Assembly (NCBI GenBank): GCA_029881795.1
Contig: JAOULX010000019.1
Location: forward strand, 1-53,048
Direction: 5' to 3'
From: Gammaproteobacteria bacterium
Lineage (GTDB): Bacteria > Pseudomonadota > Gammaproteobacteria > SZUA-229
Length of the DNA: 53,048 nucleotides
Below are positions 1 through 8,046 of this stretch, piece by piece (the stretch's first letter is position 1; the number at the start of each line of letters is the position of its first letter). The notes below the pieces were generated by a model. That model did not search any database, was not told the origin of the DNA, and saw nothing but the letters and a program-made list of their open reading frames with translations. A program made the translations under genes and the position numbers.

Positions 1-318
1 ATTATTGATTTCAAACGACTGAGTGATCAGCTGGCCTGTCGAATTATTCAAGAAAAGCCGTTTTCATCGCAGAGAAATTTTGGTGCATCCGCGCTGGACT
101 GGTGCTGGTTGGCAGCAGGCAGGGGGCACCTCTATCTGCACGGTAAACAAAATATCTGGGATTATTCAGCGGGCTTGATGATTTTCAAAAATGCCGGAGG
201 CTTTGCCTGCACGCTGGATGGAGAAGCTGTTTTTAGTAACAGTCTGCAAGCCCGGTCCGTGCTCGCGGCAAGCGATGAGGCCTTGTATCTGCAGTGGAAA
301 AACTGGATCGGTGTTTAG
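1..318 (+). CDS. Inositol monophosphatase-family protein, C-terminal part
   Basis: The reading frame is open from the first base of the window, so only the last 105 residues are present and the start lies to the left. The segment contains ALDWCWLAAG followed by NIWDYSAGLMIFKNAGG. This matches the C-terminal signature of the inositol monophosphatase/CysQ superfamily (W-D-x-A/S-A-G followed by an A-G-G turn), in which the Asp binds the catalytic metal. Such enzymes hydrolyse inositol phosphate, fructose-1,6-bisphosphate or 3'-phosphoadenosine phosphates. The N-terminal metal site is off-window, so the substrate cannot be chosen. The gene stops 2 bp before ycgN and probably forms an operon with it. 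Confidence 0.75.
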   Translation: MIDFKRLSDQLACRIIQEKPFSSQRNFGASALDWCWLAAGRGHLYLHGKQNIWDYSAGLMIFKNAGGFACTLDGEAVFSNSLQARSVLAASDEALYLQWKNWIGV

Positions 319-320
319 CG

Positions 321-764
321 ATGGCAGACACTGGCTTCTGGCTGAGCAAATCATTGGCACAAATGAACCGTGAAGAGTGGGAGATGCTGTGTGATGGATG
401 TGGTCAGTGTTGCCTGATAAAACTTGAAGATGAAGACACGGGTGAGGTCTACCGAACCAGTGTCAGCTGTCATATGTTGGATTTAAATAACTGTCGTTGC
501 CGCGATTATCAGCACAGGTTTGATAAAGTTGCTGAATGTGTGGAAGTCACTCTGGATAAACCAGAGCAATTTGAATGGATGCCGAAAACCTGTGCCTACC
601 GCCTATTGTATGAGAATAAACCATTATTTGACTGGCACCCGCTGCTTAATCCTGGACAGTCAGTGGTGCTGAATAACGAAATATCAGTCCGCCATTTCGC
701 GATTTCAGAAGAATACGTTCATCCTGATCAGTTACAGGATTACATCAGCAATAAAATCGAATAA
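321..764 (+). CDS. ycgN: YcgN family (UPF0260) cysteine-cluster protein
   Basis: The 147-residue protein matches E. coli YcgN closely along its length. Shared features include an FWxSKxL opening, LCDGCGQCCLxKLxDEDT with four clustered cysteines, C-R-C-R-x-Y, EWxPxTCAYR, WHPLL and ISVRH. The Cys pattern (CDGCGQCC plus later C-x-C and TCAYR) is that of the Fe-S-cluster-like CxxCxxCC family. The biochemical role is not established. I chose the ATG at 321 rather than an in-frame start at 294 because YcgN homologues begin MxxxxFW and the longer form would run into the preceding gene. It follows the phosphatase-family gene by 2 bp. Confidence 0.85.
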   Translation: MADTGFWLSKSLAQMNREEWEMLCDGCGQCCLIKLEDEDTGEVYRTSVSCHMLDLNNCRCRDYQHRFDKVAECVEVTLDKPEQFEWMPKTCAYRLLYENKPLFDWHPLLNPGQSVVLNNEISVRHFAISEEYVHPDQLQDYISNKIE

Positions 765-828
765 CTGAAATATTACTAAAAATACACTATTCTTATACAG
801 ATTAAGTATTTTAAAGAGGGAGTTTGCA

Positions 829-1329
829 GTGAATAGAAGAATAATATTAATCTTGGTCGTTAGTTTTTTTAGCTGTTTTGCTTCAGTTAGCTACGCGGCA
901 CAGGAACAGGTTCATATTGTTGAACAACAGCTTTATAAAGTACCCCTAGCGGCAGGGATAAAACCATCGGATGCGATTGATGCATTAAAATCCAAAGCAA
1001 TTGAATTAAATATGAAACTGGTCTCACATCAGCCATTGTCGGCTGAACTTAAAGCCAGAGGCGTGGACTCACGTCGGATTGAAATTTTTCAGTTTTGCAA
1101 CCCATATGATGCCCGTGTGATGGTCAAACATAATCCGATTTTTGCAGCTTATATGCCCTGTAAAATTGCACTGGTAGAAGATGAACAGGGTCAGAACTGG
1201 CTGATGATGATCAGTCTGGATGTGCTGATTAATAAAAACCCGTTACCGCTGGTTGTTAAAAAGACAGCAGAGCGCGTTAATCAGACACTGAAAACAATAC
1301 TCAGAGCTGGGGCTTCCGGGAAATTTTAA
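829..1329 (+). CDS. DUF302 family periplasmic protein
   Basis: The 166-residue protein starts with GTG, preceded by a clear GAGGGAG ribosome-binding site. The first ~23 residues are a signal peptide (hydrophobic core, cleavage likely after SYA-A). The rest resembles DUF302: EIFQFCNPYDARVMVKHNPIFAAYMPCKIAL followed by a W-x-M-M/S-L-D stretch, the usual 'cofactor-like' beta-alpha fold of the family. Two cysteines (in FCNP and MPCK) are conserved in many members. The molecular function of DUF302 proteins is unknown. It is a single gene, with a possible terminator just downstream. Confidence 0.75.
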   Translation: MNRRIILILVVSFFSCFASVSYAAQEQVHIVEQQLYKVPLAAGIKPSDAIDALKSKAIELNMKLVSHQPLSAELKARGVDSRRIEIFQFCNPYDARVMVKHNPIFAAYMPCKIALVEDEQGQNWLMMISLDVLINKNPLPLVVKKTAERVNQTLKTILRAGASGKF

Positions 1330-1336
1330 CTTTGAA

Positions 1337-1361
1337 AAAAGCGTAATGTTTTTGCGCTTTT
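1337..1361 (+). terminator. Possible Rho-independent terminator after the DUF302 gene
   Basis: Seven complementary bases (AAAAGCG / CGCTTTT) flank an 11-base loop that is itself T-rich. The 3' arm runs into TTTTATT. The stem is short and AT-rich, so this is only a moderate candidate. Confidence 0.4.
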
Positions 1362-1417
1362 ATTAACGACAGTGAAGGACGGGCTAATGTAATGGAGGCC
1401 GGCAAATATTTGATGAC

Positions 1418-1714
1418 TTATAAATTCAGGTATTTGTCGAGAAAACTGACGCCGTAATAATTGTTATGCTGAGGATCTTCATCGTGATAGCAGATTCGTC
1501 CGCGGGCCTTATGCGATAGTTTGTCATCAATATACAGGCTCAAGCTGACCTTTTCATCAATTTCAAAATGATCATTACTGCAGAAACGGATACCGCCACG
1601 ACTCAGGTTCTGGATTGAATAATGCTTGCTATTGTCAGGGTCGGCGTTACTGTCAGCGCGATCAATCAGCAGATAGGCATTATTGCTTTCATGGCGAGTG
1701 TGAGAGCGGTTCAT
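1418..1714 (-). CDS. PilZ domain protein (probable c-di-GMP receptor)
   Basis: A 98-residue protein made of one PilZ domain. The two c-di-GMP-binding signatures are visible: RxxxR near the N-terminus (R-S-H-T-R, residues 3-7) and (D/N)xSxxG as N-L-S-R-G-G around residue 37. It ends with the typical YYGVSFLD strand. Single-domain PilZ proteins usually transmit c-di-GMP levels to motility, polysaccharide or pilus machines, and the window contains a large flagellar cluster, but no partner gene is adjacent. It is divergent from the GNAT gene across a ~50 bp AT-rich gap. AAGGA lies about 15 bp before the ATG. Confidence 0.85.
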   Translation of the reverse strand: MNRSHTRHESNNAYLLIDRADSNADPDNSKHYSIQNLSRGGIRFCSNDHFEIDEKVSLSLYIDDKLSHKARGRICYHDEDPQHNNYYGVSFLDKYLNL

Positions 1715-1765
1715 AAAAAATAGTCCTTTAAAGTCAAAACATTTATATAGTATAGATCAATAATA

Positions 1766-2329
1766 TTGTTGAATAAAAACAAAAAAAAGTTGCCAGTATC
1801 TGTGCTTAGTTACAGGCTGGCTATCGAAACGGATATTACCGCTATCGTTAGCCTGGTTGATTCTGCTTATCGTGGTCAGTCTAGCCGACAGGGCTGGACA
1901 ACAGAGGCAGATTTTATTGAAGGCCAGAGAACAGATTTTGATGAAGTCGCCAGTCTGATGGCGGCAACAGACAGCTGTTTTTTACTGTGCGAAAATGAAC
2001 AGCGCTTGCTGGCGTCGGTTCAGCTGAAAAAACAGGGCAAGCGCGCGTATCTTGGTATGTTTGCAGTTGATCCTCAGCATCAGGGGCGTGGAGCAGGCGG
2101 AGCCTTGTTACAAAAAGCTGAGGAATTTGTGATGCAGCAGTGGCAGCTTGATACGGTGTATATCAGTGTTATCAGTATTCGTCTCGAATTAATTAACTGG
2201 TACTTACGGCAAGGCTATGTCAAAACTGCTCAGCAACGCCCTTTTCCTTATGATCAGCCGCGTTTTGGAATACCGACAAGAAAGGATCTGGTGCTGGAAA
2301 TATTTGAAAAACGTTTATGTGAAACCTGA
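1766..2329 (+). CDS. GNAT family N-acetyltransferase
   Basis: The protein (187 residues from a TTG start) carries a GNAT domain. YLGMFAVDPQHQGRGAGGALLQKAEEF contains the acetyl-CoA pyrophosphate-binding motif A (Q-x-x-G-x-G/A, here QGRGAGGAL). It is followed by NWYLRQGYVKT, the motif B 'FY..xGF' equivalent. The acceptor substrate is not predictable. The start is uncertain: the TTG at 1766 has a weak ribosome-binding site, and a GTG at 1802 would still keep the whole domain (which begins at about SYRLAIETDI). Confidence 0.8.
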   Translation: MLNKNKKKLPVSVLSYRLAIETDITAIVSLVDSAYRGQSSRQGWTTEADFIEGQRTDFDEVASLMAATDSCFLLCENEQRLLASVQLKKQGKRAYLGMFAVDPQHQGRGAGGALLQKAEEFVMQQWQLDTVYISVISIRLELINWYLRQGYVKTAQQRPFPYDQPRFGIPTRKDLVLEIFEKRLCET

Positions 2330-2340
2330 CAGGCAATACT

Positions 2341-2808
2341 ATGGCTTATAAAAAACTGATAAAAATGCTGCTGGCTTTAGCGCTTGGTTTGGTTCTGATA
2401 GTTTTTCTTTTTTTTAAAATTCAGAGCTATCTCGGTCAGCAGGCACTCGATACGACCGGAATACAGCGATATGAATTAAAGCAGGCGTTGCTGCTGGCAA
2501 AACAACAGAACAAATTTGTACTGGCTGATATGTCTGCGATTTGGTGTCCGACCTGCAGAAAGCTGGACAGGGAAATATTTTCAGATACAAACGTAAAACA
2601 AACAATTGCCAAGCATTATATTTTTAGCCGTATCGAGTATGAAACCGAAGCAGGCAAGGTGTTTATGGAAACATATAAAATAAAAGGTTTTCCGTCACTG
2701 TTAATCCTCGATCAAGACGCCCGTTTACTGCTCAGGCTACCTCTGACATTTGATCCGGAATTATTTATAGAGTATTTAAACGATTTCATTGATATGAAAG
2801 CCAGCTAA
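2341..2808 (+). CDS. Membrane-anchored thioredoxin-like protein (WCPTC)
   Basis: The 155-residue protein has an N-terminal transmembrane helix or uncleaved signal (residues ~7-26) and a thioredoxin-fold domain with the active site WCPTC. This is followed by CRKLDREIFSD, as in the DsbD C-terminal / thioredoxin_7 group. KGFPSLLILDQDARLLLRLP supplies the cis-Pro (GFP). It probably sits in the periplasm as a thiol-disulfide exchange factor; its partner is unknown. It starts 11 bp after the acetyltransferase gene and could be co-transcribed with it. Confidence 0.75.
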   Translation: MAYKKLIKMLLALALGLVLIVFLFFKIQSYLGQQALDTTGIQRYELKQALLLAKQQNKFVLADMSAIWCPTCRKLDREIFSDTNVKQTIAKHYIFSRIEYETEAGKVFMETYKIKGFPSLLILDQDARLLLRLPLTFDPELFIEYLNDFIDMKAS

Positions 2809-2871
2809 CAGAACAAATGACTAAAGTCCTTACACACTTTAACGATCTACCGATAGTAACCGAGTCAATTT

Positions 2872-4245
2872 ATGAGCAGAAACATCACTAACGCCGTTAT
2901 TTCACCACTTGGCAGTCTCGATATATTGTCGAAACTTGAAGTCAGCAAATTGCTGGATACCAGTCAGGGTGGACTGTATGAACTATTTAGAAACTGTTCG
3001 CTGGCTGTGCTTAACAGCGGAAGTACATTAGATGATGGAAAAAAATTGCTGGAGTTATACCATGATTTTGATATCCGGGTTATCCAGCAAGAGCGAGGTA
3101 TAAAGCTCGAATTAATAGCGGCTCCTTCCCATGCTTTTGTTGATGGAGAGATGATCAGGGGTATCAATGAGCATCTGTTCTCAGTATTACGCGATGTCAT
3201 TTATTTAAATGATGAAATATATGCCAGCCGAATTTTTGATCTTGAATCAGAAGACGGTATCACTAACGCGGTGTTTCATATTTTACGTAATGCGAATATC
3301 CTGAAGCCATTAAGCGCTCCGAAGCTGGTGGTCTGCTGGGGTGGTCACTCAATCAGTCGTCTCGAATATGATTATTCAAAAGAGGTCGGTTATCAAATGG
3401 GACTGCGGGGTCTCAATATATGCACCGGTTGCGGACCCGGTGCAATGAAGGGGCCGATGAAAGGTGCAACTATCGGGCATGCAAAGCAACGGATAACAGA
3501 TGGGCAGTATCTGGGTATCACAGAGCCGGGGATAATTGCAGCCGAATCTCCCAACCCGATTGTTAATGCACTGGTTATCATGCCGGATATTGAAAAGAGA
3601 CTTGAAGCCTTTATCCGTAGTGGTCACGGCGTGGTCGTTTTCCCCGGTGGTGCTGGTACAGCGGAAGAAATATTGTATATTCTGGGTGTTTTAATGCATC
3701 CAGAAAACAAACATATTCCATTTCCATTAATTTTTACAGGCCCGGAAAACAGCAAAGATTACTTTCATCAGATTGACCGTTTTATTGCCGCTACTTTGGG
3801 TGATGAAGCGCGCCAGTATTACCAGATTGTTATTGATGATTCTGCTGCCGTGGCGCGCAAAATTATTTCCGGCTTTGATAAAGTCCGGGAATTTAGAAAA
3901 CAAAAAGGCGATGCGTATTACTTTAACTGGTCAATAAAAATAGATTCAGAGTTTCAGAAGCCGTTTGTTCCCAGTCATGAAAATATGCGCGCACTGAAAC
4001 TGACTAAAGACCAGCCGGTACACAAACTGGCTGCTAATTTGCGCCGGGCATTTTCCGGCATCGTGGCCGGCAATGTGAAAGATGAAGGCATAAGATCGAT
4101 TGAAGCGCACGGGCGTTTCGAAATTTGTGGTGATAAGGAAATTATGAGGCCGATGGATGAGCTGCTGATTGCGTTTGTAGAACAGCAGCGAATGAAGCTT
4201 CCCGGCAGTATCTATGAGCCCTGTTATCGGCTGGTAAATGAATAA
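2872..4245 (+). CDS. ppnN: Pyrimidine/purine nucleotide 5'-monophosphate nucleosidase PpnN
   Basis: At 457 residues it matches the E. coli PpnN (YgdH) family length and sequence throughout: [15 protein letters not shown] at the start, [13 protein letters not shown], ERGx[14 protein letters not shown], the LOG-fold motifs [16 protein letters not shown] and PGGAGTAEE, SHENMxxLKL, [15 protein letters not shown]-type C-terminus, and MKLPGSxYxPCY at the end. PpnN cleaves nucleoside 5'-monophosphates to base and ribose-5-phosphate. In E. coli it is stimulated by (p)ppGpp, linking nucleotide salvage to the stringent response. It acts in the cytoplasm. It lies 63 bp after the thioredoxin gene, probably as a separate unit. 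Confidence 0.95.
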   Translation: MSRNITNAVISPLGSLDILSKLEVSKLLDTSQGGLYELFRNCSLAVLNSGSTLDDGKKLLELYHDFDIRVIQQERGIKLELIAAPSHAFVDGEMIRGINEHLFSVLRDVIYLNDEIYASRIFDLESEDGITNAVFHILRNANILKPLSAPKLVVCWGGHSISRLEYDYSKEVGYQMGLRGLNICTGCGPGAMKGPMKGATIGHAKQRITDGQYLGITEPGIIAAESPNPIVNALVIMPDIEKRLEAFIRSGHGVVVFPGGAGTAEEILYILGVLMHPENKHIPFPLIFTGPENSKDYFHQIDRFIAATLGDEARQYYQIVIDDSAAVARKIISGFDKVREFRKQKGDAYYFNWSIKIDSEFQKPFVPSHENMRALKLTKDQPVHKLAANLRRAFSGIVAGNVKDEGIRSIEAHGRFEICGDKEIMRPMDELLIAFVEQQRMKLPGSIYEPCYRLVNE

Positions 4246-4274
4246 TGCCAGTGCGTATTAGGGCCAGGTCCTGT

Positions 4275-4571
4275 TCAGTCCTGAACCTTGATCTGCTTGA
4301 GCTTCATATCCATTAAAAAAGTGCCGCCCGGTATCATCGATGAGATAAAAACCAGCAGCCAGAAAGGTGTAGACCAGTTGAGTTTATGGCTGATATCAAG
4401 CGATAACATCATAAAAGCCATAAACAAGAAACCGTGCAGCATGCCGATTAGCGGTACTATTTGAGTAACACCGGCATAATATTTTAGTGGCATAGCAACA
4501 AACAAAAGCAGAAGAAAGGAGATGCCTTCAGCGATCGCCAGTAATCTGAAATTTTTAAATCTTGAATTCAT
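4275..4571 (-). CDS. DUF3817 domain small membrane protein
   Basis: The 98-residue protein has about three hydrophobic segments. The opening F-R-x-L-A-x-x-E-G-x-S-F-L-L-L and the later PLIGMLHGFLFM are typical of the DUF3817 family (small integral membrane proteins of unknown role). It ends with a short charged cytoplasmic tail. It follows the DUF445 gene on the same strand with 21 bp between them, so the two may be co-transcribed. Confidence 0.7.
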   Translation of the reverse strand: MNSRFKNFRLLAIAEGISFLLLLFVAMPLKYYAGVTQIVPLIGMLHGFLFMAFMMLSLDISHKLNWSTPFWLLVFISSMIPGGTFLMDMKLKQIKVQD

Positions 4572-4592
4572 AACGGCTACTTTTTTAATAAT

Positions 4593-5294
4593 TTACAGGA
4601 AGCTGGCTGATAACAAGCCGATGGCTGCGCCAAATACACCGCCCCAGACAACCAGCCAGCCAAGATGTTGTTTAATCATTTCCTGAATAATTTGCTTGAC
4701 CATTTGTGGTGTTAATTCATCCAGTCTTTTTTGCACTATATCTTCAATTTGCTGCTGTATTTCTGCCATTACATCCGGCTGTTCCAGTTCATCGCGTAGT
4801 AATTGCTGAAAACTTTCCTGCTGTGTCATTGCGATCAGTGATGCTTTCATATTGTTAATAAAAGGCTCTTTTAACGGGGTCAAGGCTTCTTCACCACCAA
4901 ACATGCCTAGCATGCCGCCAAATGACGACTCCATAATCACTTTGACCAGCGCATCAAATGAAGGTGACAAATCCACCTTCTCTATCACCGGCGCCAGATG
5001 CAGGTCATTGTTGTTTTCTTCACCCTTGAGAAAGCGATCAATATTTTCTGCGGTGAAAAACTGCGTCATCATCAGCTCACGTATGCCCAGTTTGAAGTCT
5101 TCAAAACGCGCAGGAATAACCCCGGAGCCATAAAGACCTGGGACTTTTTCGAACAGCATGTGAATCGCCAGCCAGTTGGTGACAGCACCGGAAAGAGCAA
5201 ACAGACCGATACTGAGAATAACAGTGTGTTGAAGGGCTATACCGGTAATAACAATAATGGCGGCAAGGCCATTGGTGATCAAACTTTTGTTCAC
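4593..5294 (-). CDS. DUF445 family membrane protein
   Basis: The 233-residue protein has hydrophobic helices at both ends (about residues 8-45 and 212-232) around a polar helical middle. GAVTNWLAIHMLFEKVPGLYGSGVIPARFEDFK is the DUF445 hallmark (T-N-W-L-A-I/V-x-M-L-F-x-P...GxGVIP). The family is widespread and functionally unassigned. The start is GTG at 5294 with a CGGAG ribosome-binding site about 9 bp upstream. It is divergent from trhO. Confidence 0.75.
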   Translation of the reverse strand: MNKSLITNGLAAIIVITGIALQHTVILSIGLFALSGAVTNWLAIHMLFEKVPGLYGSGVIPARFEDFKLGIRELMMTQFFTAENIDRFLKGEENNNDLHLAPVIEKVDLSPSFDALVKVIMESSFGGMLGMFGGEEALTPLKEPFINNMKASLIAMTQQESFQQLLRDELEQPDVMAEIQQQIEDIVQKRLDELTPQMVKQIIQEMIKQHLGWLVVWGGVFGAAIGLLSASFL

Positions 5295-5364
5295 GCAGAA
5301 AACTCCGATTCAGGCGGTTAAATGAAACAGATCAGCAGATAATGGTAGCAGGCATTTGTGGCTG

Positions 5365-5405
5365 TTGACAATGCTTGCGTTAAAAGCATTGCGATACGTT
5401 ATAAT
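5365..5405 (+). promoter_or_regulatory. Putative trhO promoter with inverted repeat
   Basis: A perfect TATAAT lies at 5400-5405, 29 bp before the trhO ATG. A TTGACA at 5365-5370 is too far away (29 bp) to pair with it. Between them is a 7-bp inverted repeat AATGCTT / AAGCATT (5370-5376 and 5384-5390), which could be an operator overlapping the -35 region. The -10 call is good; the -35 and the operator are speculative. Confidence 0.4.
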
Positions 5406-5434
5406 CAGCGCTGAATTATTTGTGGGTCTGAATC

Positions 5435-6424
5435 ATGTCTAAAGTTACTGTTGCAGCGTTATATCACTTCGTACGGCTGGATAATTATCAACAACTGCAA
5501 GATTCATTATTAAATAAAATGCTTGAGCTGGGTATTAAAGGAACATTATTACTGGCCAGTGAGGGTATCAACGGCACAGTGGCCGGAGAGCAGGCTGCGA
5601 TCGATCAGTTACTTGACTGGCTTCGTTCGGACAGCCGCCTGTCTGAGCTGCGTTATAAATTATCATTCGATGAAAACATGCCTTTTTACAGGACGCGGGT
5701 TAAGCTTAAAAAGGAAATTGTAACAATGGGGGTTGAAGGAATTGACCCGAATCAGCTGGTTGGTACCTATGTCGACGCAAAAGACTGGAATGCACTTATT
5801 TCCGATCCGCAAGTCACGCTGATTGATACCCGAAATGAATATGAAATCAATATCGGCACGTTTAAAAATGCGATTGATCCAAAAACGCAATCTTTTCGAC
5901 AGTTTCCCGATTACATAAAAAACAATCACGACCCTAAATCGGTAACAAAAGTGGCGATGTTTTGTACAGGCGGTATTCGGTGTGAAAAATCAACGGCATA
6001 TCTGAAGCAGCTGGGTTATGACGAGGTCTATCACCTGCAGGGCGGGATTCTGAAATATCTGCAGGAAGTTCCTGAGCAAGAATCCATGTGGCAGGGTGAG
6101 TGCTATGTGTTTGATAACCGGGTAAGCGTTAATCATAAGCTGGAAAAAGGCCGTTATGAGATGTGTCACGGCTGTCGTCTGCCGATTACAGCGGAAGATA
6201 AAAAAAGCCCGTATTACCAGCAGGGTGTTTGTTGTGAAAATTGTTATGATAAATTAACAACACGACAAAAACAGCGTTTTCAGGAACGAGAAAAGCAGAT
6301 GCAACTGGCTGAAAAACGCGGCGAGACACATATCGGTTCTGAAACGGAGCAGTTCAGTCTGAAGCACCGGCAGATAAAAGAACAAAAAAAACAGCAGCAA
6401 CGCAACAAACGACAACATCGTTAA
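5435..6424 (+). CDS. trhO: tRNA uridine(34) hydroxylase TrhO (rhodanese-like, YceA family)
   Basis: The 329-residue protein has the YceA/TrhO layout. An N-terminal acylphosphatase-like domain ([13 protein letters not shown]) is followed by a rhodanese domain whose active-site loop reads [14 protein letters not shown] (catalytic Cys177). A C-terminal zinc-like segment carries CHGCRLP and CCENCY, and the tail is basic and Gln/Lys-rich. In E. coli TrhO hydroxylates the wobble uridine of some tRNAs, the first step toward 5-methoxy/5-oxyacetic acid uridine, independently of prephenate. It is cytoplasmic. The SemiSWEET gene follows after 11 bp. Confidence 0.92.
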   Translation: MSKVTVAALYHFVRLDNYQQLQDSLLNKMLELGIKGTLLLASEGINGTVAGEQAAIDQLLDWLRSDSRLSELRYKLSFDENMPFYRTRVKLKKEIVTMGVEGIDPNQLVGTYVDAKDWNALISDPQVTLIDTRNEYEINIGTFKNAIDPKTQSFRQFPDYIKNNHDPKSVTKVAMFCTGGIRCEKSTAYLKQLGYDEVYHLQGGILKYLQEVPEQESMWQGECYVFDNRVSVNHKLEKGRYEMCHGCRLPITAEDKKSPYYQQGVCCENCYDKLTTRQKQRFQEREKQMQLAEKRGETHIGSETEQFSLKHRQIKEQKKQQQRNKRQHR

Positions 6425-6435
6425 GGACGGTCCTG

Positions 6436-6699
6436 ATGGATTTAGCAGAACTACTTGGTTGGCTGGCTTCAGTATTCACTACGATTATTTTTTTACCGCA
6501 GCTGAGCAAGGCCATTAAAACAAAAATGACTGATGATATCTCGATGTGGATGTTAATACTTTCACTGATCGGTAACGGCTTCTGGTTTGCACATGCTCAG
6601 TTAACCGAAAACCTGCCGCTACAGGTATGTGCCTTTCTGATTATTCTGATTACAGTGACGTTAATTATTTTCAAGTACCGAAATGAACGTCATCGATAA
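6436..6699 (+). CDS. SemiSWEET family transporter
   Basis: An 87-residue protein with three transmembrane helices in a single PQ-loop/MtN3 triple-helix bundle. It has LGWLASVFTTIIFLPQLSKAIKTK (PQ motif after helix 1) and MWMLILSLIGNGFWFAHA with the pore Asn in helix 2/3. Bacterial SemiSWEETs act as homodimers and move small sugars or related solutes across the inner membrane; the substrate here is unknown. AAGGACGG precedes the ATG. It follows trhO by 11 bp and is probably co-transcribed with it. Confidence 0.85.
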   Translation: MDLAELLGWLASVFTTIIFLPQLSKAIKTKMTDDISMWMLILSLIGNGFWFAHAQLTENLPLQVCAFLIILITVTLIIFKYRNERHR

Positions 6700-6737
6700 A
6701 GCCTGCTAAGCACTCAGCGTTTGGTTAATCACGGCAG

Positions 6738-7352
6738 TTAAAGCAGTGCTTGCAGTGTGTGCCAGACGTTTTCCAGGATTTTGGGCTGAGCGGCTTCTGT
6801 CGGGTGAATACCGTCGCTTTGCATCAGCTCACGCCTGTCGCCAATGCCATCGAGTAAAAAAGGAATCAGACTGATATTCTGTTGTTGCGCTAAATGCTGA
6901 TAAACCTGATAAAACGCAGTGCTATAACGCTTGCCATAATTCGGTGGAATTTTCATACCGGCTAGTAATACTTTCGACTGATATTGCCGACACAATTCAA
7001 TCATCTGTTTTAAGTTTTTTTGCATGGACTTTAGCGAGAGACCACGTAAGCCATCATTGCCACCGAGTTCAATGATCACAATCGCAGGGCGATATTTTTG
7101 TAATAAGGCGGCAGTCCTGTTTACACCGTTACTGCTGGTATCACCGCTGATACTGGCATTTATTACTTGATAGGGCTTTTTCTGTTGTGTTACTTTGGTA
7201 GCAAGCAGGCTGACCCAGCCCGCTCCAGAATTTATGCCATAGGCGGCGCTGATGCTGTCACCAATAATTAAAATTATGCCTGCAGGTTCTTTCGCGGCGA
7301 ATACTAACGGGCTATTTAATATAACGAATATGAATACTGATACTCTGAACAT
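6738..7352 (-). CDS. tesA: TesA-type SGNH esterase / lysophospholipase
   Basis: The 204-residue protein has an N-terminal signal peptide ([19 protein letters not shown]) and the four SGNH blocks: GDSISAAYG (nucleophile Ser), INASISGDTS (Gly), ELGGNDGLRG (Asn) and SDGIHPTEAAQ (Asp/His). Length and blocks match E. coli TesA, a periplasmic acyl-CoA thioesterase I / protease I / lysophospholipase L1. I chose the start at 7352 because it carries an AGAAGAG ribosome-binding site and leads directly into the signal peptide; a longer frame exists but adds non-conserved residues. Its 5' end overlaps ybbA on the other strand by 23 bp. Confidence 0.9.
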   Translation of the reverse strand: MFRVSVFIFVILNSPLVFAAKEPAGIILIIGDSISAAYGINSGAGWVSLLATKVTQQKKPYQVINASISGDTSSNGVNRTAALLQKYRPAIVIIELGGNDGLRGLSLKSMQKNLKQMIELCRQYQSKVLLAGMKIPPNYGKRYSTAFYQVYQHLAQQQNISLIPFLLDGIGDRRELMQSDGIHPTEAAQPKILENVWHTLQALL

Positions 7353-8046
7353 ACAACACTCTTCTGATCCGGTTATCGCTACAAAGGATTTAACTAAACG
7401 GGTTTCAGCGTTGGATAACCCGTCCGGTGATATGCTGGATATCCTGACGGCTGTCAATCTTGAAATCAAGTCGGCTGAGACAATTTCTATTATCGGTGCC
7501 TCGGGTTCAGGTAAATCTACCTTGCTGGGATTGCTGGCCGGCCTTGATCAGCCCAGCAGCGGAACCATAATGTTGGCAGGAAACGACTTAGGCCAGCTCG
7601 ATGAAGATGGCCGGGCCGCCTTGCGCGGGGCAAAAGTAGGTTTTGTTTTTCAGTCGTTTCAGTTATTGCCCGGTCTGACAGCTCTGGAAAATGTGATGCT
7701 GCCACTGGAGTTACGCTCCGATTCGGGAGCGGCGACTGAAGCCGTCGAGTTATTAGCCCGGGTCGGCTTATCAGAACGTTTGCATCATTATCCGCAACAA
7801 TTATCGGGTGGTGAACAACAGCGCGTTGCTATAGCCCGTGCCTTTGTGACCCGGCCGATGATATTGTTTGCCGATGAACCTACCGGCAATCTGGACACTG
7901 TCACCAGCCAGTACATCATCGATTTGTTGTTTGAGATGAATCAGGAAAACAATACCACTCTGGTGATTGTTACGCATGATGAAGCGCTTGCTAAACGCTG
8001 TGGCCGTTGTTTGCGCCTTGAAAATGGTATCCTGCATCATGCCTAG
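7330..8046 (+). CDS. ybbA: YbbA-type ABC transporter ATP-binding protein (LolD/MacB-like)
   Basis: At 238 residues from the ATG at 7330 it is a single nucleotide-binding domain: Walker [10 protein letters not shown] (residues 56-64), Q-loop [16 protein letters not shown], signature LSGGEQQR (158-165), Walker B ILFADEP (178-184) and H-loop VTHD. The DEPTGNLD segment is typical of the LolD/MacB/YbbA subfamily. It pairs with the YbbP permease, whose ATG overlaps its stop. Synteny tesA <-> ybbA-ybbP matches E. coli. The exact start is uncertain, since no strong ribosome-binding site precedes 7330, but it fits the domain boundary. Confidence 0.88.
   Translation: MNTDTLNIQHSSDPVIATKDLTKRVSALDNPSGDMLDILTAVNLEIKSAETISIIGASGSGKSTLLGLLAGLDQPSSGTIMLAGNDLGQLDEDGRAALRGAKVGFVFQSFQLLPGLTALENVMLPLELRSDSGAATEAVELLARVGLSERLHHYPQQLSGGEQQRVAIARAFVTRPMILFADEPTGNLDTVTSQYIIDLLFEMNQENNTTLVIVTHDEALAKRCGRCLRLENGILHHA

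Noticed and set aside
294-320. Upstream extension of the ycgN frame
   Set aside because: It overlaps the end of the preceding gene and adds residues absent from YcgN relatives; the ATG at 321 gives the family N-terminus.
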